From the NCBI GenBank assembly GCA_902479135.1, contig CABSNU010000020.1, positions 1 to 37,715 of the forward strand: a stretch of DNA of 37,715 nt, written 5' to 3'. Position numbers and translations under genes: made by a program. This DNA is from an uncultured Collinsella sp. GTDB taxonomy: Bacteria > Actinomycetota > Coriobacteriia > Coriobacteriales > Coriobacteriaceae. Under the pieces are notes generated by a model. The model had not been told where the DNA came from. It made no database searches and worked only from the letters and a program-made list of their open reading frames with translations. Within the stretch, counting starts at the first letter, position 1. Every line of letters begins with the position of its first letter. This document shows, in pieces, positions 7,922 to 15,987 of the stretch.

Positions 7922-8626
7922 GTGGGCATCAAGAAGAAGATCAAAAAGGAGCTTATCGGCACTTCCGATTACCCGTCGAATAAGATCTTTACGATCTCCA
8001 ATTTCATTACCTTTACGCGCCTGGTCCTCACGCTCGTCTTCCTGTACCTGTTTGTGACGGACAACAACCGTGTCGTTGCTATTGTCATCTATGCCATCGC
8101 GGCCTCCACCGACTGGATGGACGGTCAGATTGCCCGCATGACCAAAACGGTCTCGTGGCTCGGCAAGGTCATGGACCCCATCTGCGACCGCGCGCTGCTG
8201 TTTACCGGCGTGCTGGGCTTGGTGGTCCGCGGCGAACTTCCCATCTGGGTCTGCGTGCTCATCATCGGCCGCGATATCTACCTGGGCATCGGTACGCTCA
8301 TCGTGCGCCATTACCACCGACGCCCCATCGACGTCGTCTTTCCCGGAAAGATTGCCACGGCACTGCTCATGACCGGCTTCTCGCTCATGCTGCTTGGGTT
8401 CCCCGTCATCGACGGCTGGCATCTGCTGCCCGCCACGTTCACGGCATTCCCAGGCCTCAACGGCAGCTCGGTGCCCCTCGGCATCTTCTTTGTATACGGC
8501 GGCGTCATCTTCTCCATGCTCACCGCTGTAATCTATTCCGTTAAGGGAGGGGCGGCCATTAAACAGGCCATCGCGCATCCCGAGGACGAGGACACCGACT
8601 TTCTCAACCCCAAAATCGAAGACTGA
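7922..8626 (+). CDS. CDP-alcohol phosphatidyltransferase (PgsA2-like)
   Basis: 234 residues, starting at GTG 7922 after GGGGGAG. The catalytic CDP-alcohol motif D-x2-DG-x2-AR-x8-G-x3-D-x3-D is complete: D64, D67-G68, A71-R72, G81, D85 and D89 in TDWMDGQIARM and GKVMDPICD. About six membrane segments fit an inner-membrane enzyme that joins CDP-diacylglycerol to an alcohol. A second family member, probably the true phosphatidylglycerophosphate synthase, lies at 28915-29553, so this one may make cardiolipin or another phospholipid. The neighbours downstream are the GarA-like and FtsR-like genes. M. tuberculosis likewise has pgsA2 (Rv1822) a few genes before garA (Rv1827) and Rv1828, so the linkage is ancient. 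Substrate specificity cannot be read from the sequence. Confidence 0.85.
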   Translation: MGIKKKIKKELIGTSDYPSNKIFTISNFITFTRLVLTLVFLYLFVTDNNRVVAIVIYAIAASTDWMDGQIARMTKTVSWLGKVMDPICDRALLFTGVLGLVVRGELPIWVCVLIIGRDIYLGIGTLIVRHYHRRPIDVVFPGKIATALLMTGFSLMLLGFPVIDGWHLLPATFTAFPGLNGSSVPLGIFFVYGGVIFSMLTAVIYSVKGGAAIKQAIAHPEDEDTDFLNPKIED

Positions 8627-8691
8627 TTCATTGGGGTATGATTACGTACGGTTCATTTTTTGCGGCACGTCCGCGTTAGATAGGGGTTGTC

Positions 8692-9126
8692 ATGGACAAC
8701 AAGGTTAACAATATGCCTCAGAACGATAAGACTGCGGACGCTACCTGCGTATTCCGTGTTCCTTCGAGCGATGTCACCGTTCCCGACCTTATGGCCAACG
8801 TGCGCATCACCGCTCCGGTTCTGTCCATCGTCAAGGGCCCGCAGACCGGAGCCGCCTTTGAGCTCGAGGACGACGTGACCACCATCGGCCGCGATCCCGC
8901 GAACGGCATCTTCCTCAACGACATGACCGTCTCGCGCAGCCACGCACGCATTATTCGTGAGGGCCTGGGCGCCCGTATTGAGGATCTGGGCTCGCTCAAC
9001 GGCACCTGGGTCGACGGCGCCATCGTCAACGGTGCCCCGCTGCACGACGGCTCTTCCGTTCAGATCGGTACGTTCACGCTCATCTACCACGAGAGCACGC
9101 CGGAGCGCATCGAAACCGGTGAGTAG
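8692..9126 (+). CDS. garA: GarA/OdhI-like FHA-domain regulator
   Basis: 144 residues. The FHA domain (about 45-132) has IGRDPANGIFLNDMTVSRSH with phosphothreonine-contact residues R67, S81 and H84, plus N103 in SLNGTWV. The N-terminus carries DATCVFR (16-22), which aligns with ETTSVFR of mycobacterial GarA and corynebacterial OdhI, the segment phosphorylated by Ser/Thr kinases PknB/PknG. In those species the unphosphorylated protein inhibits 2-oxoglutarate dehydrogenase and tunes glutamate metabolism; phosphorylation makes the tail bind its own FHA domain. The downstream gene, starting 4 bases later, is an FtsR/Rv1828-like MerR regulator, the same pair as Rv1827-Rv1828 and odhI-ftsR. The orthologue call is confident; the same enzyme targets in this organism are not assured. 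Confidence 0.82.
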   Translation: MDNKVNNMPQNDKTADATCVFRVPSSDVTVPDLMANVRITAPVLSIVKGPQTGAAFELEDDVTTIGRDPANGIFLNDMTVSRSHARIIREGLGARIEDLGSLNGTWVDGAIVNGAPLHDGSSVQIGTFTLIYHESTPERIETGE

Positions 9127-9129
9127 GTA

Positions 9130-10014
9130 ATGGCCGAACGCAATTATCTGAGTATCGGCCAAGTCGTCAACCTTCTTCGAGGCGCATACCCCGATCTATC
9201 GAACTCAAAAATTAGATTTCTCGAAGATGAGGGGCTCATCACCCCTCATCGTACGCCTAAGGGGTATCGCCAGTACTCCAAGGAAGACGTTGACCGTCTC
9301 GAGGTCATCCTGCACCTGCAGAAGACCCGTTACATGCCGCTCAACGTCATTAAGCAGCGCTTGGAAAACGCAACGGACCTGTCCACGTTGGCTTACGAGG
9401 TTGGTCTTCTGTCCGATGTTCCGCTTAAGACGGAGCCCAAGGAGACCAAGCAAAAGCTGCATCCTATCGAGACGATCCCCGACATGCTCGGTGTTGAGAT
9501 TTCGTTTATCCGCTCCCTTGCCGAGAACGATCTTATTCGCATCATCAAGAGCCCGCAGAACCGTGAGCTCGTCGATGGCAGAGATTTCCCGATTATCCGT
9601 TACTGTTCGGAGCTGTCGCGCTTCCACATTGAGCCACGCAACCTGCGTCAGTACGTATCGTCGGCAAATCGCGAGTCTTCGATGTTTGAGCAGGTTCTCG
9701 TGAGCATGCTCGGCATGGATACCTCCGATGACGAGCGCGACGCCAAGCTCGAGCGCGCTTTTAAGAAGCTGCACGACCTCACCGAGGGTGTGCACACCGC
9801 GCTCCTTAAGAACCGCGTCTTTGAGTCGCTCAACGCCGTGGTCGAGGACGCTGACATCGATGCTCTCGATGAGGAGATTACGCGTTCCGAATCCACCAAG
9901 GCTAAAAGCGATGGGGCAAGCGTCCCCGCGGTTGCCGCGCACGACGAGTCGCTCGTGCAGCCGTCCAAGGTCGTCGCCCCCTCGCATAGCTCGTCTGCTA
10001 ACACGGGCAAATAA
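9130..10014 (+). CDS. ftsR: MerR-family regulator, FtsR/Rv1828-like
   Basis: 294 residues. The N-terminal MerR winged helix (about 5-78) reads YLSIGQVVNLLRGAYPDLSN and GYRQYSKEDVDRLEVI, with the IRFLEDEGL signature. A second helical region follows, with an Rv1828-type middle domain (IPDMLGVEISFIRSLAENDL and so on), then a coiled dimerisation part and a variable Ser/Ala-rich tail. There is no cysteine pattern for metal sensing. The Corynebacterium orthologue FtsR activates ftsZ transcription, and M. tuberculosis Rv1828 lies beside garA as here. It starts four bases after the FHA gene, so the two are almost certainly co-transcribed. An ftsZ-activating role is inferred from orthology; ftsZ is not in this window. 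Confidence 0.82.
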   Translation: MAERNYLSIGQVVNLLRGAYPDLSNSKIRFLEDEGLITPHRTPKGYRQYSKEDVDRLEVILHLQKTRYMPLNVIKQRLENATDLSTLAYEVGLLSDVPLKTEPKETKQKLHPIETIPDMLGVEISFIRSLAENDLIRIIKSPQNRELVDGRDFPIIRYCSELSRFHIEPRNLRQYVSSANRESSMFEQVLVSMLGMDTSDDERDAKLERAFKKLHDLTEGVHTALLKNRVFESLNAVVEDADIDALDEEITRSESTKAKSDGASVPAVAAHDESLVQPSKVVAPSHSSSANTGK

Positions 10015-10050
10015 CCGCCGTTCACCCGGCAATCCATGAAAGGTCACGTC

Positions 10051-10581
10051 ATGTACGACTTCGAATCTCATATCGTCGATATCCCCGACTATCCCGAGCC
10101 CGGAGTCATCTTTAAGGACATCACGCCGCTCTTTGGCAATCCCGAGGCCCTGAAGGCCATGGTGGATGCCCTGGCCGAGCATTTTGCCGACATGGGCATT
10201 ACCAAGGTCGTAGGACCCGAGGCCCGCGGCTTTATGGTGGGCGTGCCCGTGGCCGTCGCCCTGGGTGCCGGCTTTGTTCCCGCACGTAAGCCGGGCAAAC
10301 TACCGCGCAAGACGGTCAGCGAGAGCTACGAGCTCGAGTATGGAACGGATTCTATCGAGATCCACGCCGATGCCATCAGCTCTAAAGATACCGTGTTGAT
10401 TCTGGACGACTTGGTCGCGACGGGCGGAACCGTCGAGGCAACAGGTAAACTGGTGCGAGATATGGGCGCAAAGCTTGTGGGCTACGGTTGTATCCTTGAG
10501 CTTGCGTTTCTCAACCCGCGCAAGAAGCTCACGCCTTCTAACGAGGACGTTGAACTCTTTAGCCTGGTAACGGTGGACTAG
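10051..10581 (+). CDS. apt: Adenine phosphoribosyltransferase
   Basis: 176 residues, the normal size for Apt, which converts adenine and PRPP to AMP in purine salvage in the cytoplasm. Landmarks are IPDYPEPGVIFKDITPLF at the N-terminus, GPEARGFMVG, RKPGKLPR and the PRPP loop VLILDDLVATGGT (about 118-130). I place the start at ATG 10051, seven bases after AAAGG; an ATG at 10036 in frame lacks a good ribosome-binding site. It follows the FtsR-like gene by about 36 bases and precedes a secreted peptidase gene by 32, so it may be part of the same transcript. In many bacteria apt sits near relA; it does not here. Confidence 0.95.
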   Translation: MYDFESHIVDIPDYPEPGVIFKDITPLFGNPEALKAMVDALAEHFADMGITKVVGPEARGFMVGVPVAVALGAGFVPARKPGKLPRKTVSESYELEYGTDSIEIHADAISSKDTVLILDDLVATGGTVEATGKLVRDMGAKLVGYGCILELAFLNPRKKLTPSNEDVELFSLVTVD

Positions 10582-10613
10582 CCGCTACCCTTAGATACCG
10601 GAAAGGAAGCTAC

Positions 10614-11735
10614 ATGCGCACAGCAAACACGCACAGAAACATGGCTCGCTGCGCTGCTACGGCAACCCTCGCTTGTGTTTTGGGCCTGGGCCTCGTGGCT
10701 CCGGCCTACGCCGATACCGCATCCGACCTTGCCGCTGCCCGTACCAAGCTCGAGCAGATTGGCACCCAAACCCAGCAAATTCATGAAGAACTCTCCGCAC
10801 AGACGCAGGAGCTTGATCAGACTGCAGGCGAGATCACGCAAAAGCAGCAAGAGATTGCGGAGGGTCAGGCAAAGCTTTCGAGCTATGTTGCCGGTGAGTA
10901 CAAGACCGGCGGTCTGAGTCTCCTTCAGGTCCTGACGGGCGTCGACGATCTGGGCGACATGCTCAACCGTCTGTTCTACTACGGCAAGGTTTCCGACAAG
11001 CAGGCCCAGGCCATTCAGGAGGTCAAGGACCTTAAGCAGCAGCTCACCGATAAGCAGACCGAGCAGGAGAAGAACGTCGCCGCGACGCAAAAGAAGGTCG
11101 ACGAGCTCAATGCCCAGCAGGCTGAGGCCCAGAATGTCGTGAACTCCCTGGATTCACAGCTGCAGGCCGAGCTTGCCGCCGAGGCCGAGGCCAACTCCGC
11201 GCTGCAGGCCGGTATCAACGCCAGCACTGCCGAAAAGGCCACGGTGAGCAACGACACCGCCGGTACGACCGAGAACACCAACGATGGTGGCGGTACGACC
11301 AACAACGGCGGCGGCAACACGCCTGCGCCTGCGCCCGCTCCTGCCCCCACACCGCAGCCCGTGACGCCCGCTCCGGCTCCGACGCCTTCCGCACCGAGCC
11401 AGTCCGTTGACGGCGGTACCGTTGTTTCGCGCGCCTACAGCAAGCTCGGATACGCTTACTCTTGGGGCGGCATTGGACCGAACAGCTTTGACTGCTCCGG
11501 TTTTGTAAGCTATTGCCTCACGGGCCGTTATTGCCGCCTTGGCACGACCGGTACCTTCATGGGCTGGACCCGTGTATCCGATCCCCAGCCTGGCGACGTC
11601 GTTGTTAACTCTTACCACACCGGCATCTACATTGGTAACGGCCAGATGATCCATGCTTCCGACTACAAAACGGGCGTCATCATCAGCTCCGTCGCAGCCG
11701 GTATGAACAACAACTACATCTTCGTACGCTACTAA
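10614..11735 (+). CDS. Secreted coiled-coil NlpC/P60 peptidoglycan hydrolase
   Basis: 373 residues. A signal peptide ends near A33 (APAYA). Residues about 35-195 are a Gln/Glu/Ala-rich coiled coil, as in RipA-, PcsB- and CwlO-like enzymes. A Gly/Asn then Pro/Ala linker follows (about 210-265). The C-terminal NlpC/P60 domain (about 267-373) has the catalytic cysteine C294 in DCSGF, H335 in YHTGIYIG and H347 in IHAS. Such enzymes cut peptide stems of peptidoglycan, usually the D-Glu-meso-DAP or Lys bond, during growth and daughter-cell separation, and the coiled coil commonly mediates control by FtsEX-type partners. It is the last gene before the terminator at 11758. The cleavage specificity and partner are inferred. 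Confidence 0.9.
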   Translation: MRTANTHRNMARCAATATLACVLGLGLVAPAYADTASDLAAARTKLEQIGTQTQQIHEELSAQTQELDQTAGEITQKQQEIAEGQAKLSSYVAGEYKTGGLSLLQVLTGVDDLGDMLNRLFYYGKVSDKQAQAIQEVKDLKQQLTDKQTEQEKNVAATQKKVDELNAQQAEAQNVVNSLDSQLQAELAAEAEANSALQAGINASTAEKATVSNDTAGTTENTNDGGGTTNNGGGNTPAPAPAPAPTPQPVTPAPAPTPSAPSQSVDGGTVVSRAYSKLGYAYSWGGIGPNSFDCSGFVSYCLTGRYCRLGTTGTFMGWTRVSDPQPGDVVVNSYHTGIYIGNGQMIHASDYKTGVIISSVAAGMNNNYIFVRY

Positions 11736-11757
11736 TTTATTACTACAGCGAACGAAC

Positions 11758-11797
11758 ATGGGCCTCGCGATCTTGAGTCACGAGGCCCATTCTTTTT
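11758..11797 (+). terminator. Rho-independent terminator after the NlpC/P60 gene
   Basis: ATGGGCCTCG (11758-11767) pairs with CGAGGCCCAT (11781-11790), followed by TCTTTTT. It is a classic intrinsic terminator, 23 bases after the stop codon. Confidence 0.9.
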
Positions 11798-11823
11798 GCC
11801 TCTACCGTTTGCCATAAGATCAG

Positions 11824-11858
11824 GACGGCTATCTAGTATTCAAAACTAGATAGCCGTC
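11824..11858 (+). promoter_or_regulatory. Perfect 14-bp inverted repeat upstream of degV
   Basis: GACGGCTATCTAGT (11824-11837) pairs with ACTAGATAGCCGTC (11845-11858). A third GACGGCTAT lies at 11874-11882 and runs into the probable -10 TATAAT (11879-11884). The segment 11826-11852 recurs with three mismatches upstream of the DUF1836 gene (13503-13529, opposite strand), in the same orientation relative to the gene. This argues for a shared regulator binding site rather than a terminator. Confidence 0.7.
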
Positions 11859-11913
11859 CAATACATCTGAAAGACGGCTATAATTGTTGAGGAACAAATA
11901 GAAAGGACCCTCA

Positions 11914-12780
11914 ATGTGCTGGGCGCTTATCTCCGATTCGAGCTGCAATCTTCGCGATTGGCAGCCAACCGCACCTCATACCACCTTTGCATTTGCACCC
12001 CTTAAGATCCGAGTGGGGGAGCGTGAATTCATCGATGACCTTTCGCTCGATGTTCATGAGCTCAACTGCGCTGTTCAGGCGGAGACGAACGCTTCTTCGA
12101 GCGCTTGTCCCAGCGTAGGGGAGTGGGCCGAGCTCTTCAAATTGGCAGACAAGACCATCTGCATGCCGATCTCTGAGGGCGTGTCGGGCAGCTACAACGC
12201 GGCAGCTACGGCTCGCGATATGGTTCTTGCCGAGGAACCGGACCGTAATATTCATCTAGTCAATTCACGCGCAGCTGGCGGCAAAATGGACCTCATTTTC
12301 TTGCTGTTCGACCGCTATCTTGCAAGCAATCCAAATGTCTCATTCGAGGATGCTTGCGCATACTTCGATAGCCTTGAACAGAACAGCAAAATCCTCTTCA
12401 GCTTGTGCAATTACGCAAATCTCGCCAAGGCCGGACGTATACCCAAGGCGGCCGGTGTTATTGCCAACAAGCTCAATATCCGCATTTTGGGTACGGCGAG
12501 CGAAGCGGGCGAAATTGCACTCGTTGGGCACACGCGCGGCGAAAAGAAGATGCTCAACAAGATTATCGATACCATGGAGGCTGAGGGCTTTACCGGCGGC
12601 GAGGTCGTTATCGATCATGTCGAGAATGAGACGGGCGCCCAGGCACTTGCCAGCCGCATTGTGGAGCGCTGGCCCGGCTCCAAGACCATCATCATGCCCT
12701 GTAACGGGCTAGATTCATACTATGCCGAGATGCACGGCCTCATTATCGGCTACGGCATGGGCGTGGCTTCGGGCCGATAA
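11914..12780 (+). CDS. DegV-family fatty-acid-binding protein
   Basis: 288 residues, the usual DegV length. It has the DegV layout: an N-terminal strand with the conserved DSS (ALISDSSCNL), the SxxS turn around residues 62-66 (SSACPS), GVSGSYNAAATAR with the ISxGxSGSY-type lipid head-group loop, NSRAAGG, and a C-terminal GxEVVIDHVEN/PCN segment. DegV proteins bind fatty acids; in Gram-positives some (FakB) present fatty acids to the kinase FakA. No fakA is in the window. RBS AGAAAGGA precedes ATG 11914. The promoter has a TATAAT at 11879 and a strong inverted repeat overlapping the -35, shared with the convergent DUF1836 gene. Which fatty acid is bound is unknown. Confidence 0.85.
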   Translation: MCWALISDSSCNLRDWQPTAPHTTFAFAPLKIRVGEREFIDDLSLDVHELNCAVQAETNASSSACPSVGEWAELFKLADKTICMPISEGVSGSYNAAATARDMVLAEEPDRNIHLVNSRAAGGKMDLIFLLFDRYLASNPNVSFEDACAYFDSLEQNSKILFSLCNYANLAKAGRIPKAAGVIANKLNIRILGTASEAGEIALVGHTRGEKKMLNKIIDTMEAEGFTGGEVVIDHVENETGAQALASRIVERWPGSKTIIMPCNGLDSYYAEMHGLIIGYGMGVASGR

Positions 12781-12799
12781 TGTCCAACTAGACAAACGC

Positions 12800-12840
12800 A
12801 CGGGCGGGATAAGGGGCCAGTGGCTCTTTATCCCGCCCGT
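12800..12840. terminator. Bidirectional terminator hairpin between degV and DUF1836 gene
   Basis: ACGGGCGGGATAA (12800-12812) pairs with TTATCCCGCCCGT (12828-12840). It sits between two convergent genes, 20 bases after degV and 12 bases from the DUF1836 stop. T tracts are modest on both sides. Confidence 0.7.
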
Positions 12841-12852
12841 CTGATACCTCGG

Positions 12853-13464
12853 TTAGCTATGAAACCCATTGAACTTGAGGTAGCTCATCAGGTACGCCTT
12901 CGAAACGAAAGACGATACCGCACTGCGTACGAGCAGTGACTCGCGCGTAACCTGATGTGCGGTATCGGGCACGGGAGTCTGCTCAACAGAAAACGCCGCA
13001 CGAATCGATGATTCAAGTTGATCGACCACATAATCGAAAGCCGTCGGAGCGTCGTAGCTCAAACGCTGAATATTAAAGAGCGCCTGTATCGCAGCGATGG
13101 GTAGCACCTGCTTAAAGATACAAATGACGATGAGACGCGCAATCTGCTCACGGCCATACTGCTTTTTAACCGGAGCAGGAACGAGACCGACCTTCACGTA
13201 ATTATTGATCATCGATGGCGTGATAACGGGCTGCTCTACGCAAATCGAAAGCGGTTCCATCCACAACGCAACATATTCAATAACCTGATCGCGATAGAGC
13301 GTTACGTTGGGCAGCTGATCATAGCGTGGCAGGCTCAACGCGTTGAGTTTACGCACCATATCGGACTGAATAAATGCATCCGGCAGCACCGTCGGCTGAA
13401 TATCCTCCGGCTTAATGCTGACCGATGTATCGGACATCGGGATAACATGTTTGACGTGGTTCAT
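12853..13464 (-). CDS. DUF1836 protein, putative MerR-like regulator
   Basis: 203 residues from ATG 13464, preceded by GGAGG. A longer in-frame reading from 13593 would run through the promoter and the shared upstream element and is rejected. The DUF1836 core (about 60-160) includes LPRYDQLPNVTLYRDQVIEY, VITPSMINNYVKVGLVP and YGREQIARL, which resembles a MerR-type helix-turn-helix plus wing, followed by a helical region. DUF1836 proteins are uncharacterised. The gene converges on degV, and both promoters carry a nearly identical 27-bp element, so this protein may regulate itself and degV. That is inference; a DNA-binding role rests on the fold resemblance only. Confidence 0.7.
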   Translation of the reverse strand: MNHVKHVIPMSDTSVSIKPEDIQPTVLPDAFIQSDMVRKLNALSLPRYDQLPNVTLYRDQVIEYVALWMEPLSICVEQPVITPSMINNYVKVGLVPAPVKKQYGREQIARLIVICIFKQVLPIAAIQALFNIQRLSYDAPTAFDYVVDQLESSIRAAFSVEQTPVPDTAHQVTRESLLVRSAVSSFVSKAYLMSYLKFNGFHS

Positions 13465-13502
13465 TGGGATCCTCCGTTCGTTTTCTATATTGTATTCTAG
13501 GT

Positions 13503-13529
13503 TATCTAGTTTTGCATACCACATAGCCG
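13503..13529 (-). promoter_or_regulatory. Element shared with degV, upstream of DUF1836 gene
   Basis: Read on the minus strand, this 27-base segment matches 11826-11852 upstream of degV at 24 positions, including the uninterrupted 12-mer CAAAACTAGATA. A candidate -10, TACAAT, follows eight bases downstream of it on the minus strand. The half corresponding to the left arm of the degV palindrome is degenerate here. Confidence 0.6.
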
Positions 13530-13536
13530 CTAAGTA

Positions 13537-13578
13537 AAAGTGGTTGGACGGCACATTGATGCACCGTCCAACCACTTT
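13537..13578 (-). terminator. Terminator of trxB
   Basis: AAAGTGGTTGGACGG (13537-13551) pairs perfectly over 15 bp with CCGTCCAACCACTTT (13564-13578). It lies 41 bases after the trxB stop on the minus strand, where a short T-rich stretch follows. Confidence 0.75.
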
Positions 13579-13618
13579 GTTTAAAGATAACAAACTTACA
13601 TAAGATATATTATCGTAC

Positions 13619-14557
13619 TTATGCGCGTAGGAAAGCGTATGCGCTGGTTGCCGCTATAGCTCCGTCCGAAACGGCGGTCACAACCTGGCGTAAACGCTTG
13701 GAACGGATATCGCCGGCTGCGAATAAGCCGGGTGTACGGGTGGCCATGGACTCATCGGTAAGGATGCCGCCATCGGGCCCCAGATCGACCAGATGCTCGA
13801 CAAGTTCGGTATGAGGTTGCGTGCCGGCAAAGACAAAAATGCCAAACGAGCCAGGTTCAAAGGTCTCAGTATGCGTCTTGCCGCTCGTATTGTCCTTGAA
13901 GGTAATTGTCGTGGGCATCGCCTCACCGGAAAGCTCAACAATACTAGTTTGGTACCTAACTGAAATATTGTCCTTTGCTAGCACCTTATTCACAACGCCT
14001 TCGGGTGCTCGGAATTGATCGCGACGCAGCACGATGGTCACGCTGCTGGCAATGTCGGACAGGAACAGCGCCTCTTCGCATGCCGAATTGCCGCCTCCGA
14101 TAACAAAGACTTGCTTGCCACGGAAGAACATGCCGTCACACGTCGCGCAATACGAAACGCCTCGACCGCGATACGTGTCCTCGCCAACAAATCCTGCAGG
14201 ACGCGGCGTGGCGCCCATGCACGCAATGACGCTCTTGGCCGCTGTGTCGCCCATATCGTGATGGATGGTAAATTGAGCCGCATCGGCATCGTAATCGACG
14301 CCTGTCACCATACTCCATTCAACCTGAGCCCCCAGGCCTTCAGCATGCTGTTGGAACCGCTCACCAAGTTCAGCACCGCTCAGCAGCGGAATGCCAGGAT
14401 AATTCTCGATCTCGTTGGTCGTGGTGATCTGTCCGCCCGACATGCCCTGTTCAAGAACAGTCGTCGTCAGGTTGGCGCGCGCCGCATAAATGGCGGCAGC
14501 ATAGCCCGCGGGACCGCCGCCGATAATCGCAACGTCGATCGTCTGATCGGTAGTCAT
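13619..14557 (-). CDS. trxB: Thioredoxin reductase
   Basis: 312 residues from ATG 14557, six bases after GAGAGGA. An upstream in-frame extension to 14632 has no ribosome-binding site. The FAD-binding motif is IIGGGPAGYAAA (11-22), the redox-active disulfide is C137-A-T-C140, the NADPH-binding motif is VIGGGNSACEEA (152-163), and a C-terminal FAD contact lies in GLFAAGDIR. It transfers electrons from NADPH through FAD to thioredoxin in the cytoplasm, supporting ribonucleotide reduction and thiol repair. It is monocistronic, divergent from the glycosyltransferase gene and followed by a strong hairpin. There is no thioredoxin gene beside it. Confidence 0.95.
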   Translation of the reverse strand: MTTDQTIDVAIIGGGPAGYAAAIYAARANLTTTVLEQGMSGGQITTTNEIENYPGIPLLSGAELGERFQQHAEGLGAQVEWSMVTGVDYDADAAQFTIHHDMGDTAAKSVIACMGATPRPAGFVGEDTYRGRGVSYCATCDGMFFRGKQVFVIGGGNSACEEALFLSDIASSVTIVLRRDQFRAPEGVVNKVLAKDNISVRYQTSIVELSGEAMPTTITFKDNTSGKTHTETFEPGSFGIFVFAGTQPHTELVEHLVDLGPDGGILTDESMATRTPGLFAAGDIRSKRLRQVVTAVSDGAIAATSAYAFLRA

Positions 14558-14675
14558 GAAGAGTCCTCTCGTCGAAACGTTGTCATTCCTTGCGCTCATA
14601 CCCAAATTTACGTGAACGTGACACTCATGCACTACAATAATTAAACGATGTTACAACGTCGAAGGGGAGTTATCG

Positions 14676-15977
14676 ATGGATCAGACGCAGACGAGCGATG
14701 GCGCTCTCCTGCTCACGCAAAGCACTCCCCAATCGAAGCAAACCTCACTCTTGGCTCAGCAAAAACCTCTCGTGACCATCGTGCACGCCTCGGTCGGCTC
14801 GGGCCACAAGGCCGCCGCAAATGCGATTGCGCAGGCATTCGACCTCATCCGCGGCACCAATGGTATCCCCGAGGATGTTGAGATTGAAGTGCTCGATATC
14901 CTTGATTTTGGACGTATTAAATTCGACGGAAATAAGACCGCGGCTTCTTTCACGGGAGCCACGCGCCCCATTTACGACCTGACCTGGCGATATACGCTTA
15001 CGGGGCATCTTCTCTGGGGTGGCGGCACGGCATGGTCGCGAATTATGTTCCCCGCCTTCAACGAATATATTCGTAGCCGCAAGCCCATAGCCGTGGTCGC
15101 AACGCACATCACAGCAGCCAATGTTGCCGTGGGCGCCCGCGTAATTACGGGTATCGATTATCCGGTCATCTGCGTACCGACCGACTACGAAGTCGAGGGA
15201 TGGTGGCCCCACAAGGACACCGATTTATTCTGTGTTGCCAACGAATTTATGGCCGAAACGCTCCGCCCCCGCAAGGTCCCCGAAGCAAAGATTCGCATAA
15301 CCGGAATCCCCATTCGCGCCGGATTCGACACGGATTACGATCGCGAGGAAGAGCTAGCCAAGTTCAACCTCCCCATCGACAAGACCGTCGTGCTGGTAAT
15401 GGCCGGTGCCAGCTTGCCTCAGCCTTACGTCCGCTTTCGCGCGGCGATGGACCACACACTCCCCTTCCTGCGCAGCTTCGAAGACATGCACTTTGTCTTT
15501 TTGCCCGGCAAAGACGTGGAGTATGCCACCCGGCTGAAGACGCTCTTCGATGCCATGAAGCTCGAGAACGTCACGGTGTTGGACTATGTCGACGACATGG
15601 CGGCCCTCATGCACGGCTGCGACCTGGCGATCCTCAAATCGGGCGGGCTCACCGTCACCGAGTGCCTATGCGCACACCTACCGATGATCCTGCTGGGCAA
15701 GTCCTATGGCCAGGAAAAGGCCAACACCACCATGCTCACCGGCATGGGCGCCAGCATGCATGTCACCACCGCACGAGAGCTCATCGTAACGTTGCGTCAT
15801 CTCCACGATCATCCCGAGTCGCTCAAGGCACTGCTCATCAATGGCGAAGTGCTGCGCCGTCCCCACGCAGCCGAAGACATAGCCATCGCAACCATGGAGC
15901 TTGCAGGCAAACCCCAAAAGCGCAAACGAGCCTTCTGCCGCTTCTACTGGGGCGGCAAACCCGCGCATATCCGCTAG
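14676..15977 (+). CDS. MGDG-synthase-like processive glycosyltransferase
   Basis: 433 residues. The N-terminal Rossmann domain opens with VTIVHASVGSGHKAAANAIA (33-52), the GSGHxxAA nucleotide-sugar/lipid-handling signature of MGDG synthases and B. subtilis UgtP. FPAFNEYIRSRKPIAVVATH and ICVPTDYEVEGWWPHKDTDLF follow. The C-terminal GT-B half has GIPI, VVLVMAGASL, LDYVDDMAALMHGCDLAILKSGG and the acidic LTVTECL sugar-nucleotide motif. It probably adds hexose from a UDP-sugar to diacylglycerol at the cytoplasmic membrane, producing glycolipid anchors. The first 30 residues are a variable tail. ATG 14676 follows GGGGAG. The donor and acceptor are inferred; MurG-like substrates are less likely because of the GSGHKAA motif. 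Confidence 0.82.
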   Translation: MDQTQTSDGALLLTQSTPQSKQTSLLAQQKPLVTIVHASVGSGHKAAANAIAQAFDLIRGTNGIPEDVEIEVLDILDFGRIKFDGNKTAASFTGATRPIYDLTWRYTLTGHLLWGGGTAWSRIMFPAFNEYIRSRKPIAVVATHITAANVAVGARVITGIDYPVICVPTDYEVEGWWPHKDTDLFCVANEFMAETLRPRKVPEAKIRITGIPIRAGFDTDYDREEELAKFNLPIDKTVVLVMAGASLPQPYVRFRAAMDHTLPFLRSFEDMHFVFLPGKDVEYATRLKTLFDAMKLENVTVLDYVDDMAALMHGCDLAILKSGGLTVTECLCAHLPMILLGKSYGQEKANTTMLTGMGASMHVTTARELIVTLRHLHDHPESLKALLINGEVLRRPHAAEDIAIATMELAGKPQKRKRAFCRFYWGGKPAHIR

Positions 15978-15987
15978 TCGAATGTCC

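Noticed and set aside
13465..13593. N-terminal extension of the DUF1836 gene
   Set aside because: It would translate the promoter, the shared 27-bp element and part of the trxB terminator; GGAGG fits ATG 13464.
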